Below are positions 45,661 through 55,654 of a DNA stretch of 64,000 nucleotides, one piece after another. The stretch lies in contig NZ_ATUP01000002.1 in the NCBI RefSeq assembly GCF_000420265.1, positions 250,501 through 314,500 on the forward strand, given 5' to 3'. Source of the DNA: Oceanicaulis alexandrii DSM 11625. Its GTDB lineage: Bacteria; Pseudomonadota; Alphaproteobacteria; Caulobacterales; Maricaulaceae. The notes beneath the pieces were generated by a model. The model made no database searches. It was not told where the DNA came from and was given only the letters and a program-made list of their open reading frames with translations. Within the stretch, counting starts at the first letter, position 1, and each line of letters begins with the position of its first letter. The translations under genes were made by a program, and so were the position numbers.

Positions 45661-46332
45661 ATGACCACCCATCCTGTGACCCAACTTGAATTCTCCGAAC
45701 TGCCCGAAGCCGAGATGCGCGACAGGGCGAATGCGTTTTATGAGATCATGCGCCAGCGGCGCACGGTGCGCGATTTCTCCGACCGGCCTGTGCCGCGCGA
45801 GATCATCGAGACGTCGATCCTGACTGCGGGCACGGCGCCCAATGGCGCCAATCACCAGCCCTGGCATTTTACCGTTCTGGGGCAGGGGCCCTTGCGGACA
45901 AAATTGCGTGAGGCGGCGGAAGCGGAAGAACGCGCCTTCTATGAGGGCAAGGCCAGCGCGGAATGGCTTGAGGCTCTGGAGCCTCTGGGCACCGACGCCA
46001 GCAAGCCGTTTCTGGAAACCGCGCCGTGGATCATCGCCGTCTTCGCCCAGCGTCGCGGCGGGCCGAAGCCGGGGGATGACCGGAAGAACTATTATGTCTC
46101 TGAAAGCGTCGGCATCGCCTGCGGGCTGCTGATCGCAAGCCTGCATCAGGCGGGCCTCGCCACCCTGACCCATACGCCCAATCCCATGGGGTTCCTGACC
46201 GAGATCTGCGAGCGCCCGGCGACCGAAAAGCCAATGATGCTGATCGTCTGCGGCTATCCGGCGGATGGCGCTCAGGTGCCGCTTCATGCGCTGGAGAAGA
46301 AAGCGCTCTCTGAGATCAGTGATTTTCGATAA
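45661..46332 (+). CDS. Nitroreductase-family flavoprotein
   Basis: 223 residues from the ATG at 45661; 12 more in-frame codons upstream look non-coding. The FMN site is visible in RQRRTVRDFSDRPVPREIIE and TAPNGANHQPWHFTV, and AGLATLTHTPNPMGFL with LIVCGYPADGA closes the fold. Family members reduce nitro groups, quinones or halogenated aromatics with NAD(P)H; the subgroup with this length includes iodotyrosine-deiodinase-like proteins. It lies 47 bp after tdh and may be co-transcribed. Confidence 0.88.
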   Translation: MTTHPVTQLEFSELPEAEMRDRANAFYEIMRQRRTVRDFSDRPVPREIIETSILTAGTAPNGANHQPWHFTVLGQGPLRTKLREAAEAEERAFYEGKASAEWLEALEPLGTDASKPFLETAPWIIAVFAQRRGGPKPGDDRKNYYVSESVGIACGLLIASLHQAGLATLTHTPNPMGFLTEICERPATEKPMMLIVCGYPADGAQVPLHALEKKALSEISDFR

Positions 46333-46381
46333 GGCCTGAAGACGCGCCAGCGGTGCAACAGCATCGCTGGCGCTGTCTTGC

Positions 46382-47776
46382 TTAGCTTTTGCTGAGATCC
46401 GCCATCAGGCGATCGAGCGCGGTCAGCACATCTTCCGACGCGGCTTCCATCTCTTCCACAGCGGCTTCGGCGCCGTCGAGATCGCCTTGCGCGCAAAGAC
46501 GGGCGGCGCGTTTGCCGCATTCGTGGGCGCGAGCGTGCGGGGGCTCAATCGCGATAAAGGCCGGGATGGAGCCATACTGGCTGCGCGCCTTTTCATACCA
46601 TTTGCCCAGACGGCATGACCGGTGGTCGGACAGCTCGCTTTCAGACAGCTTGGTCGCGCCTACCAGCATGCTGTTGAGGCGTTTCTTCCACAACAAATGG
46701 TCAGACTTCGCGCAATGCAGTACGAAATTGTCGATATGGCGGTCGCTGAGCGCGCTGAGGGTCTGGCCGATCGTGGATTCGGTGCCAGCGCTCGCCTCAA
46801 CCACATTTTCGACCCGCTCGCGCGCCTTTGTTGCGCCGTCTGCGATCTGGGTGACCGATTGCGACAGATCGGTGGTCGCCTTGGACTGTTCTGCGATCAG
46901 GCGGGCGATGTCGGACACGATCTGCGCGCTTTCACGCACCTTGTCGGTGACCGTGTTGACGGCTTGCTCGGACGAGTTGGCGGCGTCAATACCGGCGTGA
47001 ATGGAGTTGGAAGAGTGTGACACGGCCTCGGTGATGGCGGTGACCTGGCGCTGCAAATGCTCCATGCGCAGGCGAATGTCTTCTGTCGCTTTGGCGGTTT
47101 GACCTGAGAGCGCCTTCACCTCGCCGGCCACCACGGCGAAGCCCTTGCCGGCTTCGCCGGCGCGAGCGGCTTCGATGGTGGCGTTCAGCGCCAAAAGGTT
47201 GGTCTGATCTGCGATAGCGGCGATCGTGTCCACGATCTCGGCGATCTGGCGGGACGCCTGTTCCAGATCGGTGACCCGGCCGGTAATCGTTTCAAACGCG
47301 CCGCCCAGCTGTTCGCTTTCCGAGCGGGTCAGCCGAACCGCTTCAAGACCGGATTGAGACTGCTCAACGCACGCGCCCAGGGAGTCTGCGCCGCGGCTGG
47401 CGAGCTTGTTGATCTCATGAATGGAGAAGTCCAGTTCTTCCACCGCACTGGACATGCCGCTGGCGTGCTTATCCATTTTCCGGACTTCGCCAGTGGCGCG
47501 CGAGACTGCCGCCATGGCGTTGGAATCCTGCATGGACGCGTTCACCGTTCGCTCCAGCTCGGCGGCGTTACGGCGTTTCAGTTCCTGATGCAGGTCGTTC
47601 AGCGCCTCCGCCGCCTCGTGAGGCAAGGCGCTCAGATCGGGAGCGCGCCCCACCTTGATGGCGGTGATAGCCTCAGCGAGCTTCGCGGACACAGACTGCG
47701 TTTCTGCGTAGTCTTGTGATGCCACGGCTTGATGATCCGCGACGTTCGACACGGCCTTGCGTCCAAAACTGAGCAT
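46382..47776 (-). CDS. Soluble methyl-accepting chemotaxis protein with CZB zinc-binding domain
   Basis: 464 residues without membrane segments. The N-terminal ~90 residues are a short helical region with no known sensor. The signalling coiled coil follows, with the tip [35 protein letters not shown]. The C-terminal ~115 residues are a chemoreceptor zinc-binding (CZB) domain with its signature His-Cys set: [26 protein letters not shown] and [13 protein letters not shown] receptors sense zinc or hypochlorous acid in other bacteria. It is a cytosolic receptor, unlike the Cache receptor at 36041. Confidence 0.9.
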   Translation of the reverse strand: MLSFGRKAVSNVADHQAVASQDYAETQSVSAKLAEAITAIKVGRAPDLSALPHEAAEALNDLHQELKRRNAAELERTVNASMQDSNAMAAVSRATGEVRKMDKHASGMSSAVEELDFSIHEINKLASRGADSLGACVEQSQSGLEAVRLTRSESEQLGGAFETITGRVTDLEQASRQIAEIVDTIAAIADQTNLLALNATIEAARAGEAGKGFAVVAGEVKALSGQTAKATEDIRLRMEHLQRQVTAITEAVSHSSNSIHAGIDAANSSEQAVNTVTDKVRESAQIVSDIARLIAEQSKATTDLSQSVTQIADGATKARERVENVVEASAGTESTIGQTLSALSDRHIDNFVLHCAKSDHLLWKKRLNSMLVGATKLSESELSDHRSCRLGKWYEKARSQYGSIPAFIAIEPPHARAHECGKRAARLCAQGDLDGAEAAVEEMEAASEDVLTALDRLMADLSKS

Positions 47777-47848
47777 AAAGTTTCCCCATACGAATAGGGG
47801 TCTACGGGTAGCCAGTGATTGGTAAACGCAGGGTTCACAAAGCCTTGG

Positions 47849-48031
47849 CTAAGCCCGAATACGTCGCTCAACCGCTGTGCACGACCAGATCAGGGCGATC
47901 AGCCAGCCGATGACGGTCCAGCCCAACAGCAGATTGGTCAGGAATATCGCAAATCCATTGTGGTGACCGCGCACCAGCGCGATCAGCGTGGGCAGGAAAT
48001 GCAGCACCGCCAGCAGAATCATAATGTCCAT
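47849..48031 (-). CDS. Small Imm_superinfect-domain membrane protein
   Basis: 60 residues from the ATG at 48031, with a strong AGGAGGT Shine-Dalgarno 6-10 bp upstream; the open frame beyond it is not used. Two hydrophobic helices flank HHNGFAIFLTNLLLGWTVIGWLIALIW, the conserved GWT-IGW core of the superinfection-immunity domain family named after phage T4 Imm. Chromosomal copies are widespread and their role is unproven; membrane location is certain from the sequence. It is 73 bp from the CZB receptor and separated from the acyl-CoA ligase by a terminator. Confidence 0.82.
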   Translation of the reverse strand: MDIMILLAVLHFLPTLIALVRGHHNGFAIFLTNLLLGWTVIGWLIALIWSCTAVERRIRA

Positions 48032-48111
48032 GACCAACCTCCTTATTGTTTGTCGATAAATGTGGGGAGGGTGGCGACAATCCGCAAGTGACGATCTCGT
48101 AAGGTGGCGAC

Positions 48112-48142
48112 AAAAAACCCCGGCGCGCTGCGCCGGGGTTTT
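48112..48142 (-). terminator. Terminator after the acyl-CoA ligase
   Basis: 12-bp perfect stem with GC core (arms 48114-48125 and 48131-48142); read on the - strand it ends in six T. It serves the ligase gene ending at 48170. Confidence 0.9.
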
Positions 48143-48169
48143 GAGAAGCAAGCTGTGTCAGCACGCGAC

Positions 48170-49801
48170 TTATTCAGGGAAGGTGTAGTCCTTGAACATC
48201 TCGCGCAGCTTGGTCTTGAGGATCTTGCCCGTGGCGCCAAGGGGCATTTCGTCGATGAACTCGATGCCATCCGGCAGCCACCATTTCGGAACCCGCGTCG
48301 ACAGATACTCACGGATGGAGTCCGGCGTCGGCGTGGTGTTGGGCTTGGGCTGCACGATCAGCAGCGGACGCTCCTGCCATTTGGGGTGGGGCATGCCCAC
48401 GGCTGCAGCCATCGCCACATCGGGGTGGCCCATGGCGGCGTTTTCCAGATCAATCGAGCTGACCCATTCGCCGCCGGACTTGATCACGTCCTTGGAGCGG
48501 TCCGTGATGGTCATATAGCCATCCTGATCGATATGTCCCACATCACCGGTCTTGAACCAGCCGTCATCGGTGAAGCTGTCCGGGCCTGCGCCGCGATAAT
48601 AGCTGTCGATGATCCAAGGGCCGCGCACATGAATATGGCCGGCGGACTGGCCGTCGCGCGGCAGGACATTGCCGTCATCGTCCACGGTGCGCATTTCCAC
48701 GCCAAACAGGAGGCGGCCCTGCTTGAGCTTGATGCCGACTTTCTCGTCATCGGTCAGCTCTTCATGCTTGGGCAGAAGCTTGCCGACCGTGCCCAGCGGG
48801 CTCATTTCGGTCATGCCCCAGCCTTGCTGCATCTCGACGCCGTATTCATCTTCGTAAGCGCGCATCAGCGCTTCGGGCATGGCCGAGCCGCCCATCAGCA
48901 CTTTCTGGACGCAATCGATCCGTTTGCCGCTATCGCGCAGATACTGAAGCAGGCCCAGCCAGACCGTGGGCACGCCCAGAACCTGGTTGACCTCTTCGCC
49001 CTCGATCAGGCCCTGCAGGCTCTCACCGTCAAGCTGCGCGCCGGGCATGACCAGTTTCGCGCCCGCCATGGCGGCGGCGTAGGGCACGCCCCAGGCGTTG
49101 ACGTGGAACATGGGCACCACCGGCATCACCACGCCGTCAGCGCCGACCCCGATCGCGTCCACGCTGCAGCAGGCCATGGCGTGAAGCACCGTTGAGCGGT
49201 GCGAATAGAGCGCGCCCTTGGGATCGCCCGTGGTGCCGGAGGTGTAGCACAGCCCTGCGGCGGCGTTCTCATCGAACTCGGGGAAATCAAATTCATCATG
49301 CGCGTTAGCAAGCAGGGTCTCGTAAATATCGACCTTGGTCTTGGTCTGCGGCTTGGTCGCTTCGCTTGTCATGGCGATCCAGCGCTTGACCGTCTTGCAA
49401 TGCTTGGCCACCGCATCGACCAGCGGCGCGAAGGTCACGTCAAAGAAGACGTGCTTGGCCTTGGCGTGATCAATGATCCAGGCGAGCTGTTCGGGGCTGA
49501 GACGCGGATTGGCGGTGTGTACGACTGCGCCAATGCCGGACACGGCGTAATAGAGCTCCATATGCCGGTGGGTGTTCCAGGCGATGGTGGTGATCCGGTC
49601 GCCCGGTTTCACCTTCAGCGGTCCTGTCAGGACATTGGCGAGCTGTTGGGTCCGCTTATAGCAATCGGCATAGCCATAGCGGTGAATTTCGCCCGTATCG
49701 GGCAGGCGCGACACGATTTCGCGCTGGCCATGGTTGAGAGCTGCATGGTGTAAAATGTCCGCAATCATGAGCGGACGGTTCATCATCTGACCGCGTAGCA
49801 A
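48170..49801 (-). CDS. Long/medium-chain acyl-CoA ligase (AMP-forming)
   Basis: 543 residues. Activates a fatty acid with ATP and CoA. Motifs: P-loop YTSGTTGDPKGALYSHRS, VVPMFHVNAWGVP, GWGMTEMSPLG, the adenylate motif GWFKTGDVGHIDQDGYMTITDRSKDVIKSGGEWVSS and the terminal Lys in PLGATGKILKTKL. The TTG at 49801 is chosen because GGGGAGG lies 8 bp upstream, whereas the ATG pair 15 bp later is too far from it. It resembles the medium-chain group seen in alphaproteobacteria. Single-gene unit. Confidence 0.9.
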   Translation of the reverse strand: MLRGQMMNRPLMIADILHHAALNHGQREIVSRLPDTGEIHRYGYADCYKRTQQLANVLTGPLKVKPGDRITTIAWNTHRHMELYYAVSGIGAVVHTANPRLSPEQLAWIIDHAKAKHVFFDVTFAPLVDAVAKHCKTVKRWIAMTSEATKPQTKTKVDIYETLLANAHDEFDFPEFDENAAAGLCYTSGTTGDPKGALYSHRSTVLHAMACCSVDAIGVGADGVVMPVVPMFHVNAWGVPYAAAMAGAKLVMPGAQLDGESLQGLIEGEEVNQVLGVPTVWLGLLQYLRDSGKRIDCVQKVLMGGSAMPEALMRAYEDEYGVEMQQGWGMTEMSPLGTVGKLLPKHEELTDDEKVGIKLKQGRLLFGVEMRTVDDDGNVLPRDGQSAGHIHVRGPWIIDSYYRGAGPDSFTDDGWFKTGDVGHIDQDGYMTITDRSKDVIKSGGEWVSSIDLENAAMGHPDVAMAAAVGMPHPKWQERPLLIVQPKPNTTPTPDSIREYLSTRVPKWWLPDGIEFIDEMPLGATGKILKTKLREMFKDYTFPE

Positions 49802-49953
49802 GGCTCAGTCCTCCCCTGTAACCTGACGCTCAGCAGAGCCGAGCGCTGGTTCGTTTTGTTGTTACGCCTATCAAAAGGCCCGGAAGCGCAGTACGCAATC
49901 CCTTTCGCACCAGTTTCTTGCAGCCGCACAAAAGTTCGAAAGGCTTTGCAGCC

Positions 49954-50940
49954 ATGACGTCTCCGCTTCCTGACTTCGATGATGTCCGTGCAGCCGCCGC
50001 ACGCTTGAAAGATCAGGCGGTCCGCACGCCCTTGCTGACCAATGCGGCGCTGGATGACAGAGTGGGCGGGAGAATTCTTTTAAAAGCGGAATGCTTGCAG
50101 CGGACCGGCACCTTCAAGTTTCGCGGCGCCTATAACGCATTGTCCAAGCTGAGCGAATCACAAGCGCGCAAGGGCGTGGTGGCGTTTTCGTCCGGCAATC
50201 ACGCCCAGGGCGTCGCAGAAGCCGCGCGCATCCTGGGGATCAAGGCGATCATCGTGATGCCTGAAGATGCGCCAGACGTGAAAAAGGCGGGGGTTCTGGC
50301 GCGCGGCGCCGAGATCCGCGCCTATGACCGGGCGACTGAAAGCCGCGAAGAGATCGCACAGGCGCTGTGTGACGCCAGCGGCGCGGCCCTGATTCCGTCT
50401 TACGACCATCCCGACGTCATCGCCGGGCAGGGGACGTGCGGACTGGAAATCTTTGAAACGCTCAAGACTGACGGCGTTCACGCGGATCAGCTGATCTGCT
50501 GTGTGGGCGGCGGCGGCCTGATCGCCGGCATCAATCTGGCCGCGCAGGCGCTGTCGCCTGAAACTGCGGTTTATGGCGCGGAGCCGGAAGAGTTCGATGA
50601 TCACGCGCGGTCGCTTGCGAGCGGTCACAAGGTCGGCAATGTCCGCAAGGCGGGGTCGCTTTGTGATGCGTTACTGACGGAAACGCCTGGGGATCTGACG
50701 TTCGCCATCAATCAGCCGCGCCTTGCAGGCGTCGGGGTTGTGAGCGATCTGGAAGCGATGCAGGCGGTGCGTTTCGGATTTGAAACGCTCAAGCTCGTGC
50801 TTGAGCCGGGCGGAGCGGCGGCTTTGGCGGCGCTTCTGTCGGGCAAGATCGATGCGAAGGGCAAAACGACAGTCGTCGTGCTGACGGGCGGGAATGTGGA
50901 CAGCGCCGTCTTTCAACAAGCGCTGTCCAGCGCGCTCTAA
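49954..50940 (+). CDS. Threonine/serine dehydratase (PLP fold type II)
   Basis: 328 residues from the ATG at 49954. The PLP Lys is K55 in TGTFKFRGAYNAL; SSGNHAQGVAEAARILG and CCVGGGGLIAGINLAA are the phosphate-binding loops. It is short: no C-terminal ACT-like regulatory domain as in IlvA, so it is a catabolic-type threonine ammonia-lyase or a serine racemase/dehydratase. A third threonine-related gene near kbl and tdh. It is convergent with slt; its stop overlaps the out-of-frame tail of that gene. Confidence 0.9.
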   Translation: MTSPLPDFDDVRAAAARLKDQAVRTPLLTNAALDDRVGGRILLKAECLQRTGTFKFRGAYNALSKLSESQARKGVVAFSSGNHAQGVAEAARILGIKAIIVMPEDAPDVKKAGVLARGAEIRAYDRATESREEIAQALCDASGAALIPSYDHPDVIAGQGTCGLEIFETLKTDGVHADQLICCVGGGGLIAGINLAAQALSPETAVYGAEPEEFDDHARSLASGHKVGNVRKAGSLCDALLTETPGDLTFAINQPRLAGVGVVSDLEAMQAVRFGFETLKLVLEPGGAAALAALLSGKIDAKGKTTVVVLTGGNVDSAVFQQALSSAL

Positions 50941-51090
50941 CGGCCTTCGGCGCCGCCTTCTGCATCTTCATTCGGCTCAGTCAGGACCGGCGCGTCCGGG
51001 GCGGCGGCGTCCGCCTCCTCTTCTAGCGCTCTCTCAAGAGCCTGAGCTTCCCGCAGGGCGGCGACGAAATCATCGGGCAGGGCCGCGGAA
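50937..51090 (-). other. Out-of-frame coding tail of slt (apparent frameshift)
   Basis: In the frame next to slt, codons run from ~51090 to a TAG at 50937-50939 and read ALPDDFVAALREAQALERAL followed by a Glu/Ala/Asp/Pro-rich tail. It looks like a genuine C-terminus, while the in-frame ending of slt (PMISSPPCGKLRLLRER) does not. One base lost between 51081 and 51095 would join the two. Confidence 0.6.
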
Positions 51091-53119
51091 GGTCGCGCGA
51101 GAACTGCCCCGACAGATCCTGTGTGATGTTAAGCGGCGTGGCTTCGCCATTGTTCAGACGCGCGCGATAAACCTGCAGGTTCTCGATGATGCGCTGGACG
51201 TAATTGCGCGTTTCCGAGAACGGGATGGACTCCACCCAGTCAATCGGGTCGATGTCATCGGTGCGCGGATCGCCATAGTTGTTCACCCAGCGCCGCACCC
51301 GATGCCCGCCGGCGTTATAGGCGGCGAGCGCCATCACCAGAGAGCCTTCGTAATCCGTCACCACCTCCTGAAGGTGGGCCATGCCCAGGGTCAGGTTGTA
51401 CCCCGGGTCATCAGTCAGCCATTGGAAGTTATAGGGCATATCCAGCTGTCGCGCGGTCTGGCGCGCGGTGGCGGGCATCATCTGCATGAGACCGCGCGCG
51501 CCGGCGCCGGACACGGCCTGGGGATCAAATTCGGTCTCCTGACGAATAACGGAATAGGTCAGGGCCGCTTCAGGCGCCATGGGCGCAGCGTCCGGCAGGT
51601 CGATCAGCGGGTAGGCGCGTTCCGCCAGGATCATACCCTGCAGGCGCCCGGCTTTTGCAGCGCGGACCGCCTGACGGATCTGGAAGTATTCCAGCGCAAT
51701 GTCAGTGATCATGGCCTGTTCTTCAGGCGTCTGCATCTCATCGTCAAAATGATACATGAAGACCCGGAACAGATAGTCCGCATTCACTTCCGCGAGCAAA
51801 CGCAGGGCCTGAATTTCAGGCCGGGCGTTGAAGGCGGCGCGCGCTTCTTCGCTGGGATCGGGGTCAGGCGGCAGATCAAGCTCCGCTGCGTCCGGCCCGA
51901 GCGCCAGGATGGCGAGCTGACCGTAATAGGCGGTGGGGTATCTGGCCGCCGCGGTGAAGCGGTCTGAGGCGAGTTCCAGTTCGCCGGACGCCTCGGCGGC
52001 GCGGCCCTGCCAGTAGAGCGCGCGTGAGGTGGAGACGGGCGTGGTGACGCCGCTTTCAAGCCGCTCAAAATGCGCGAAGGCGACGCCGGGCTGATCGAGT
52101 TTCGTCAGCGCCAGCCAACCCGCCAGGAATTCGGCGTCAGCGAATTCAACGCCGCGCTCCATGCCGTTCGCGGCGGCGAGCTCATAAGCGGTTTCGAATT
52201 CGCGGTCCCGGATCAGGTCCAGGATCATCAGCTTGCGCTCGGTCCACATGGATTCCAGCGCCGCGTCATTGTCATAGCTGTCAGGCAGTTCCAGCAGCAG
52301 CTCCAGTGAAGTGTCCAGACCCCTGCGGCGGCGCCAGCGGGCGCGCTCATACACCAGGCCCGGCGTATCGCTCAGCGAGTCAGGGACAGCTGAAACCGCG
52401 CCATCCACGCCGCTGGAGCGGCTGGCAAGGCGTATGCGCGCTTCCGCGACGCGGCGTTCCCCCGCGGAGAGCTCCGGCAGGAGGCGGCTGGCGGCGGTGC
52501 GCTGACCGGCCCAAAGCAGAAAGTCGACGCGGGCGGCGTGATCGTCATTGGTCAGAAGCCCGCCATGCTCGCGCAGCACATCGCGTTGATTTGACAGACG
52601 CAGGCTCTGGGTGCGCCAGGCGGTGCGGATTTGCTCGGCGCCTTCATCCTCGCGCCCTAGCGCGATCAGGGATTCGCCCAAGGCGATGCGGCCCTCGCCG
52701 GTGACCGGTTCGCGATCTTCAAACCAGGCGACGATCAGGGCCGGGCTGAGCCCGGAATCCTCGATCTTCCATTCCGCTTCTCGGCGAATTGAAGCCTGGC
52801 GCGGCCAGCCTTCAAGCTCGTCAATGGCGCGATCAAGGTCTGAAAACGGCGCACGGGCGTCGCTGACCGCGATCCGCCACAGCAGGACATGGTCAGCGAC
52901 CGGATTGTCCAGCGTGATGATGGCGGCGCGCACATCATCCCAATCGTCATCATCGGCGGCGCGCATGCCGCGCCTGAAGGCCGTAAAATCGGCGTCTGAC
53001 AGCAAGATGGAATGGTTGGGCACGGGCGGTTTCAGCCGCGGTGCAGGCGTTTGCGCCGTCGCAGCAGACAGCGGCAGGGAGAGGGCGAGCAGGAACAGCG
53101 CGGCGCGGGCCAGGGTCAC
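51023..53119 (-). CDS. slt: Soluble lytic murein transglycosylase (Slt70-like)
   Basis: 698 residues from the GTG at 53119, which opens with a signal peptide (LARAALFLLALSLPLSAATA); the frame runs 166 codons further up but only as antisense of dapA. Residues ~25-480 form the helical superhelix (U-domain), and the SLT domain follows at ~510-640. The catalytic Glu is E528 in VIRQETEFDP, then GARGLMQMMPATARQTA and LALAAYNAGGHRVRRW. It cleaves peptidoglycan with 1,6-anhydro product. The last ~20 residues are probably out of frame (see 50937-51090), so the true protein may be ~40 residues longer. Divergent from dapA with ~148 bp between starts. Confidence 0.9.
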   Translation of the reverse strand: MTLARAALFLLALSLPLSAATAQTPAPRLKPPVPNHSILLSDADFTAFRRGMRAADDDDWDDVRAAIITLDNPVADHVLLWRIAVSDARAPFSDLDRAIDELEGWPRQASIRREAEWKIEDSGLSPALIVAWFEDREPVTGEGRIALGESLIALGREDEGAEQIRTAWRTQSLRLSNQRDVLREHGGLLTNDDHAARVDFLLWAGQRTAASRLLPELSAGERRVAEARIRLASRSSGVDGAVSAVPDSLSDTPGLVYERARWRRRRGLDTSLELLLELPDSYDNDAALESMWTERKLMILDLIRDREFETAYELAAANGMERGVEFADAEFLAGWLALTKLDQPGVAFAHFERLESGVTTPVSTSRALYWQGRAAEASGELELASDRFTAAARYPTAYYGQLAILALGPDAAELDLPPDPDPSEEARAAFNARPEIQALRLLAEVNADYLFRVFMYHFDDEMQTPEEQAMITDIALEYFQIRQAVRAAKAGRLQGMILAERAYPLIDLPDAAPMAPEAALTYSVIRQETEFDPQAVSGAGARGLMQMMPATARQTARQLDMPYNFQWLTDDPGYNLTLGMAHLQEVVTDYEGSLVMALAAYNAGGHRVRRWVNNYGDPRTDDIDPIDWVESIPFSETRNYVQRIIENLQVYRARLNNGEATPLNITQDLSGQFSRDLPRPCPMISSPPCGKLRLLRER

Positions 53120-53266
53120 GTCTGTATGTCCTATGTAAGAGCCGGATAAACAGCAGGGTGAGCCAAGTGCAAGCCGCTGTCCATGATTGTCCTCTGCACT
53201 TGGCGCAAATCGGTGCGGCGCGTATGGTCCGCGCCCGAATTTGAAGTTCCGATGAAGGTCCGTCCC

Positions 53267-54139
53267 ATGTTCAAAGGCTCCCTGACAGCGCTCGTCACTC
53301 CGTTCAAGAACGGCGCCGTTGACGAGAAAGCCTTCGCAGCCCTGATCGAGCGTCAGATCGCGGCCGGAACGGCTGCGCTTGTTCCGGCGGGCACGACAGC
53401 GGAAACGCCCACCCTGACCCATGCCGAGCGGCTGCGCAGCGTCGAGCTGTGCGTGGAGATTGCTGCGGGACGGGTTCCTGTGATCGCAGGGGTCGGCGTG
53501 AACGCCACAGCAGCGACTATCGAGCTGCAGGAACACGCCAAGCGGATCGGCGCGGACGCCGGTCTGGTCGTGGCGCCGTATTATAACAAGCCGTCCCAGG
53601 ACGGGATCATCGCCCATTTCACCGCCATTGCGGACGCCGTCGCTCTGCCGATCATCGTCTACAATATTCCGGGCCGGTCCATTGTTGATATCTCAGTGGA
53701 GACCATGGCGGAGTTGGCGCGCCATCCCAATATCATGGGCGTGAAGGACGCAACGGGCGACATTCAGCGTGTCACGCGGCATCGCAATGTGATTGGCGAA
53801 GACTTCATCCAGCTGTCTGGCGAGGACGCTTCGGCTCTGGGCTATAACGCCCATGGGGGACACGGCGCGATCTCTGTGACCTCCAATGTGGCGCCGGAAT
53901 TGTGCGCCCGGTTTCAGAGCGCCTGCCAGGACGGTCGCTGGGAAGAGGCTCGGACGCTGAATGATCGTCTGCAGCCCTTGCATGAGGCGCTGTTCGCGTC
54001 GCCGAGTCCGGGGCCGAGCAAATACGCGCTGTCGCTTCTGGGCCTGTGTGACGAGGAGGTTCGCCTGCCGCTGGTTGCGTGCCCTGACACCGTGAAGGTG
54101 AAAGTCCGCGCAGCGATGGAAGGCTGTGGTCTGCTATGA
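53267..54139 (+). CDS. dapA: 4-hydroxy-tetrahydrodipicolinate synthase
   Basis: 290 residues from the ATG at 53267 ([13 protein letters not shown], the usual family start; GAAGG 9 bp upstream). It condenses pyruvate with aspartate semialdehyde, the first committed step to lysine and meso-DAP. Schiff-base Lys160 in [10 protein letters not shown], catalytic Tyr132 and Arg137 in YNIPGRS, Thr43/Thr44 in [10 protein letters not shown]. The latter loop usually has GES where this has AET, a mild departure. Its stop overlaps smpB (ATGA). dapA-smpB adjacency is conserved in alphaproteobacteria. Confidence 0.96.
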   Translation: MFKGSLTALVTPFKNGAVDEKAFAALIERQIAAGTAALVPAGTTAETPTLTHAERLRSVELCVEIAAGRVPVIAGVGVNATAATIELQEHAKRIGADAGLVVAPYYNKPSQDGIIAHFTAIADAVALPIIVYNIPGRSIVDISVETMAELARHPNIMGVKDATGDIQRVTRHRNVIGEDFIQLSGEDASALGYNAHGGHGAISVTSNVAPELCARFQSACQDGRWEEARTLNDRLQPLHEALFASPSPGPSKYALSLLGLCDEEVRLPLVACPDTVKVKVRAAMEGCGLL

Positions 54140-54606
54140 GCAAGAAAAAAGACGATAACGGCGTAGTGGCGGTCAATCGGCGCGCCCGGTTCGACTATGA
54201 GCTGGAAGACACGTTTGAAGCCGGCATCCAGCTCTTGGGCACCGAGGTGAAGTCCCTGCGTGCGGGCAAGGCCAATATCGCGGAATCCTATGTCAGTCCT
54301 GAAGATAACGAGATCTATCTGATCAATGCTGACATCCCGCCCTACGACCATGGCAACCGCTTCAACCATGCGCCGCGTCGGCGTCGCAAATTGCTGCTGA
54401 AGAAAAAAGAGATCAACAAGATCGCAGGTTCAGTCGCGCGCGATGGCCGCACGGTTGTGCCCTTGCGCATGTATTTCAACGAACGCGGCATCGCCAAGCT
54501 TCAGATCGCGCTCGCCAAGGGCAAGAAGACCGTGGACAAGCGCGAGACCAAGAAAGAACGCGACTGGCAGCGCCAGAAATCCCGCCTGATGAAGAATTTC
54601 GGCTAG
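54136..54606 (+). CDS. smpB: SsrA-binding protein
   Basis: 156 residues, full length. It binds tmRNA and guides it to stalled ribosomes. [37 protein letters not shown] is the family core, and the basic C-terminal tail ([18 protein letters not shown]) reaches into the mRNA channel. Overlaps the dapA stop. tmRNA itself is not in the window. Confidence 0.97.
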   Translation: MSKKKDDNGVVAVNRRARFDYELEDTFEAGIQLLGTEVKSLRAGKANIAESYVSPEDNEIYLINADIPPYDHGNRFNHAPRRRRKLLLKKKEINKIAGSVARDGRTVVPLRMYFNERGIAKLQIALAKGKKTVDKRETKKERDWQRQKSRLMKNFG

Positions 54607-54613
54607 GCAAGAG

Positions 54614-55654
54614 CTATCTGGAGAAAGCGCGGATCCAGGCGTCATAGCTCTGCTGGGTGACTGTTTCGGCTTTCGGCTCTGATGAAAGGACGGCTGTGCG
54701 CGCGGCTTTGGCTTGACCGGGCGTCAGGCCGTACTGGCGTTTAAAGGCTCGGATATAATCGCTATCTGACCTGAAACCCCATCGGTAAGCGATTTCGCTT
54801 ATCTGCAATCCGAGCTGACCGGGGTTCAGAAGATCATGCAAGCTTCTGCGCAAACGGCGGCGCCGGATCTCGCTCGCAATGCCGTCCAGATGGTGAAACA
54901 GGCGATAAAGCCGCGATCGGGACAACCCCAAAGCGGACGCTATCATCTCCGGACTCAAGGCGGGGTCGCCAAGATTGTCGTCGATGAAATCCAGGACGGC
55001 GTTCACGACCGCAAAATCAATGGCGGCGTCATCAAGACTGACGGATGCTTGTTCGGAGCGGGCGTTGAGGATGCTTTCGGTCAGGCTCAGCAGCGGCTCG
55101 ATCGAGGCCAGCCCTTCATCAAGGGTCATATCGGCGCGATTGGCGTCCAGTGACAGGATGAACCCGTAAAGCAACTTGGCGAGCGCTGTTTCCCTGGGGA
55201 TGACGCGGCGGTGATGACCGTCCGCGGCGACCAGTCTGCGGCTGAGCAGATTGCGCGGGATAACAGCGGACACGGTCTGAAATCCGTAATCGACCGCTTG
55301 TAGGGGCGCGCTGGCGTCAATGATGTAGATGTCGCCGGATCGGACCTGACGCACCGTCCGGCCATCCTGGACTTCACAATGACCCTTGGTGAAGACCTGC
55401 ACGATATAGCTGTCCAGACCGTCGGTGAGGATTTTCTGTGGCGGTCGTTCAAAGGACTGGGTTTCTGATGTGATGCGGCCCAGAACGATCTGGCCCAGCG
55501 CTGTGGCGTCAACCTGCGCATGAAAACGGGTCGGCGTGATCCGCATATCGATTTTGGCGTCGAAGACCACATTGATGCTGTCACGCCAGACCGCGAACCG
55601 CTCCTGAGGGTCGACGCTGCGGGTGTCAAAGATTGACCGGTCCAGTGTGCTCAT
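54614..55654 (-). CDS. AraC-family transcriptional regulator
   Basis: 346 residues. The N-terminal half is an AraC_binding_2-type sensor (RFAVWRDSINVVFDAKIDM, then GDIYIIDASAPLQ). The C-terminal HTH_18 region spans ~225-330, with the two helix-turn-helices (MIASALGLSRSRLYRLFHHL and ISEIAYRWGFRSDSDYIRAFKRQYGLTPGQ). It is convergent with smpB (stops 7 bp apart) and divergent from the 61-residue gene at 55926, which it probably controls. It belongs to a cassette that splits the conserved smpB-udg order. Confidence 0.9.
   Translation of the reverse strand: MSTLDRSIFDTRSVDPQERFAVWRDSINVVFDAKIDMRITPTRFHAQVDATALGQIVLGRITSETQSFERPPQKILTDGLDSYIVQVFTKGHCEVQDGRTVRQVRSGDIYIIDASAPLQAVDYGFQTVSAVIPRNLLSRRLVAADGHHRRVIPRETALAKLLYGFILSLDANRADMTLDEGLASIEPLLSLTESILNARSEQASVSLDDAAIDFAVVNAVLDFIDDNLGDPALSPEMIASALGLSRSRLYRLFHHLDGIASEIRRRRLRRSLHDLLNPGQLGLQISEIAYRWGFRSDSDYIRAFKRQYGLTPGQAKAARTAVLSSEPKAETVTQQSYDAWIRAFSR

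Noticed and set aside
48104-49195. Open frame on the + strand opposite the acyl-CoA ligase
   Set aside because: Complement of a gene with all AMP-ligase motifs; the translation is His-rich and motif-free.
53120-53617. Upstream extension of slt by 166 codons
   Set aside because: Antisense to dapA, and the signal peptide begins at the GTG at 53119.
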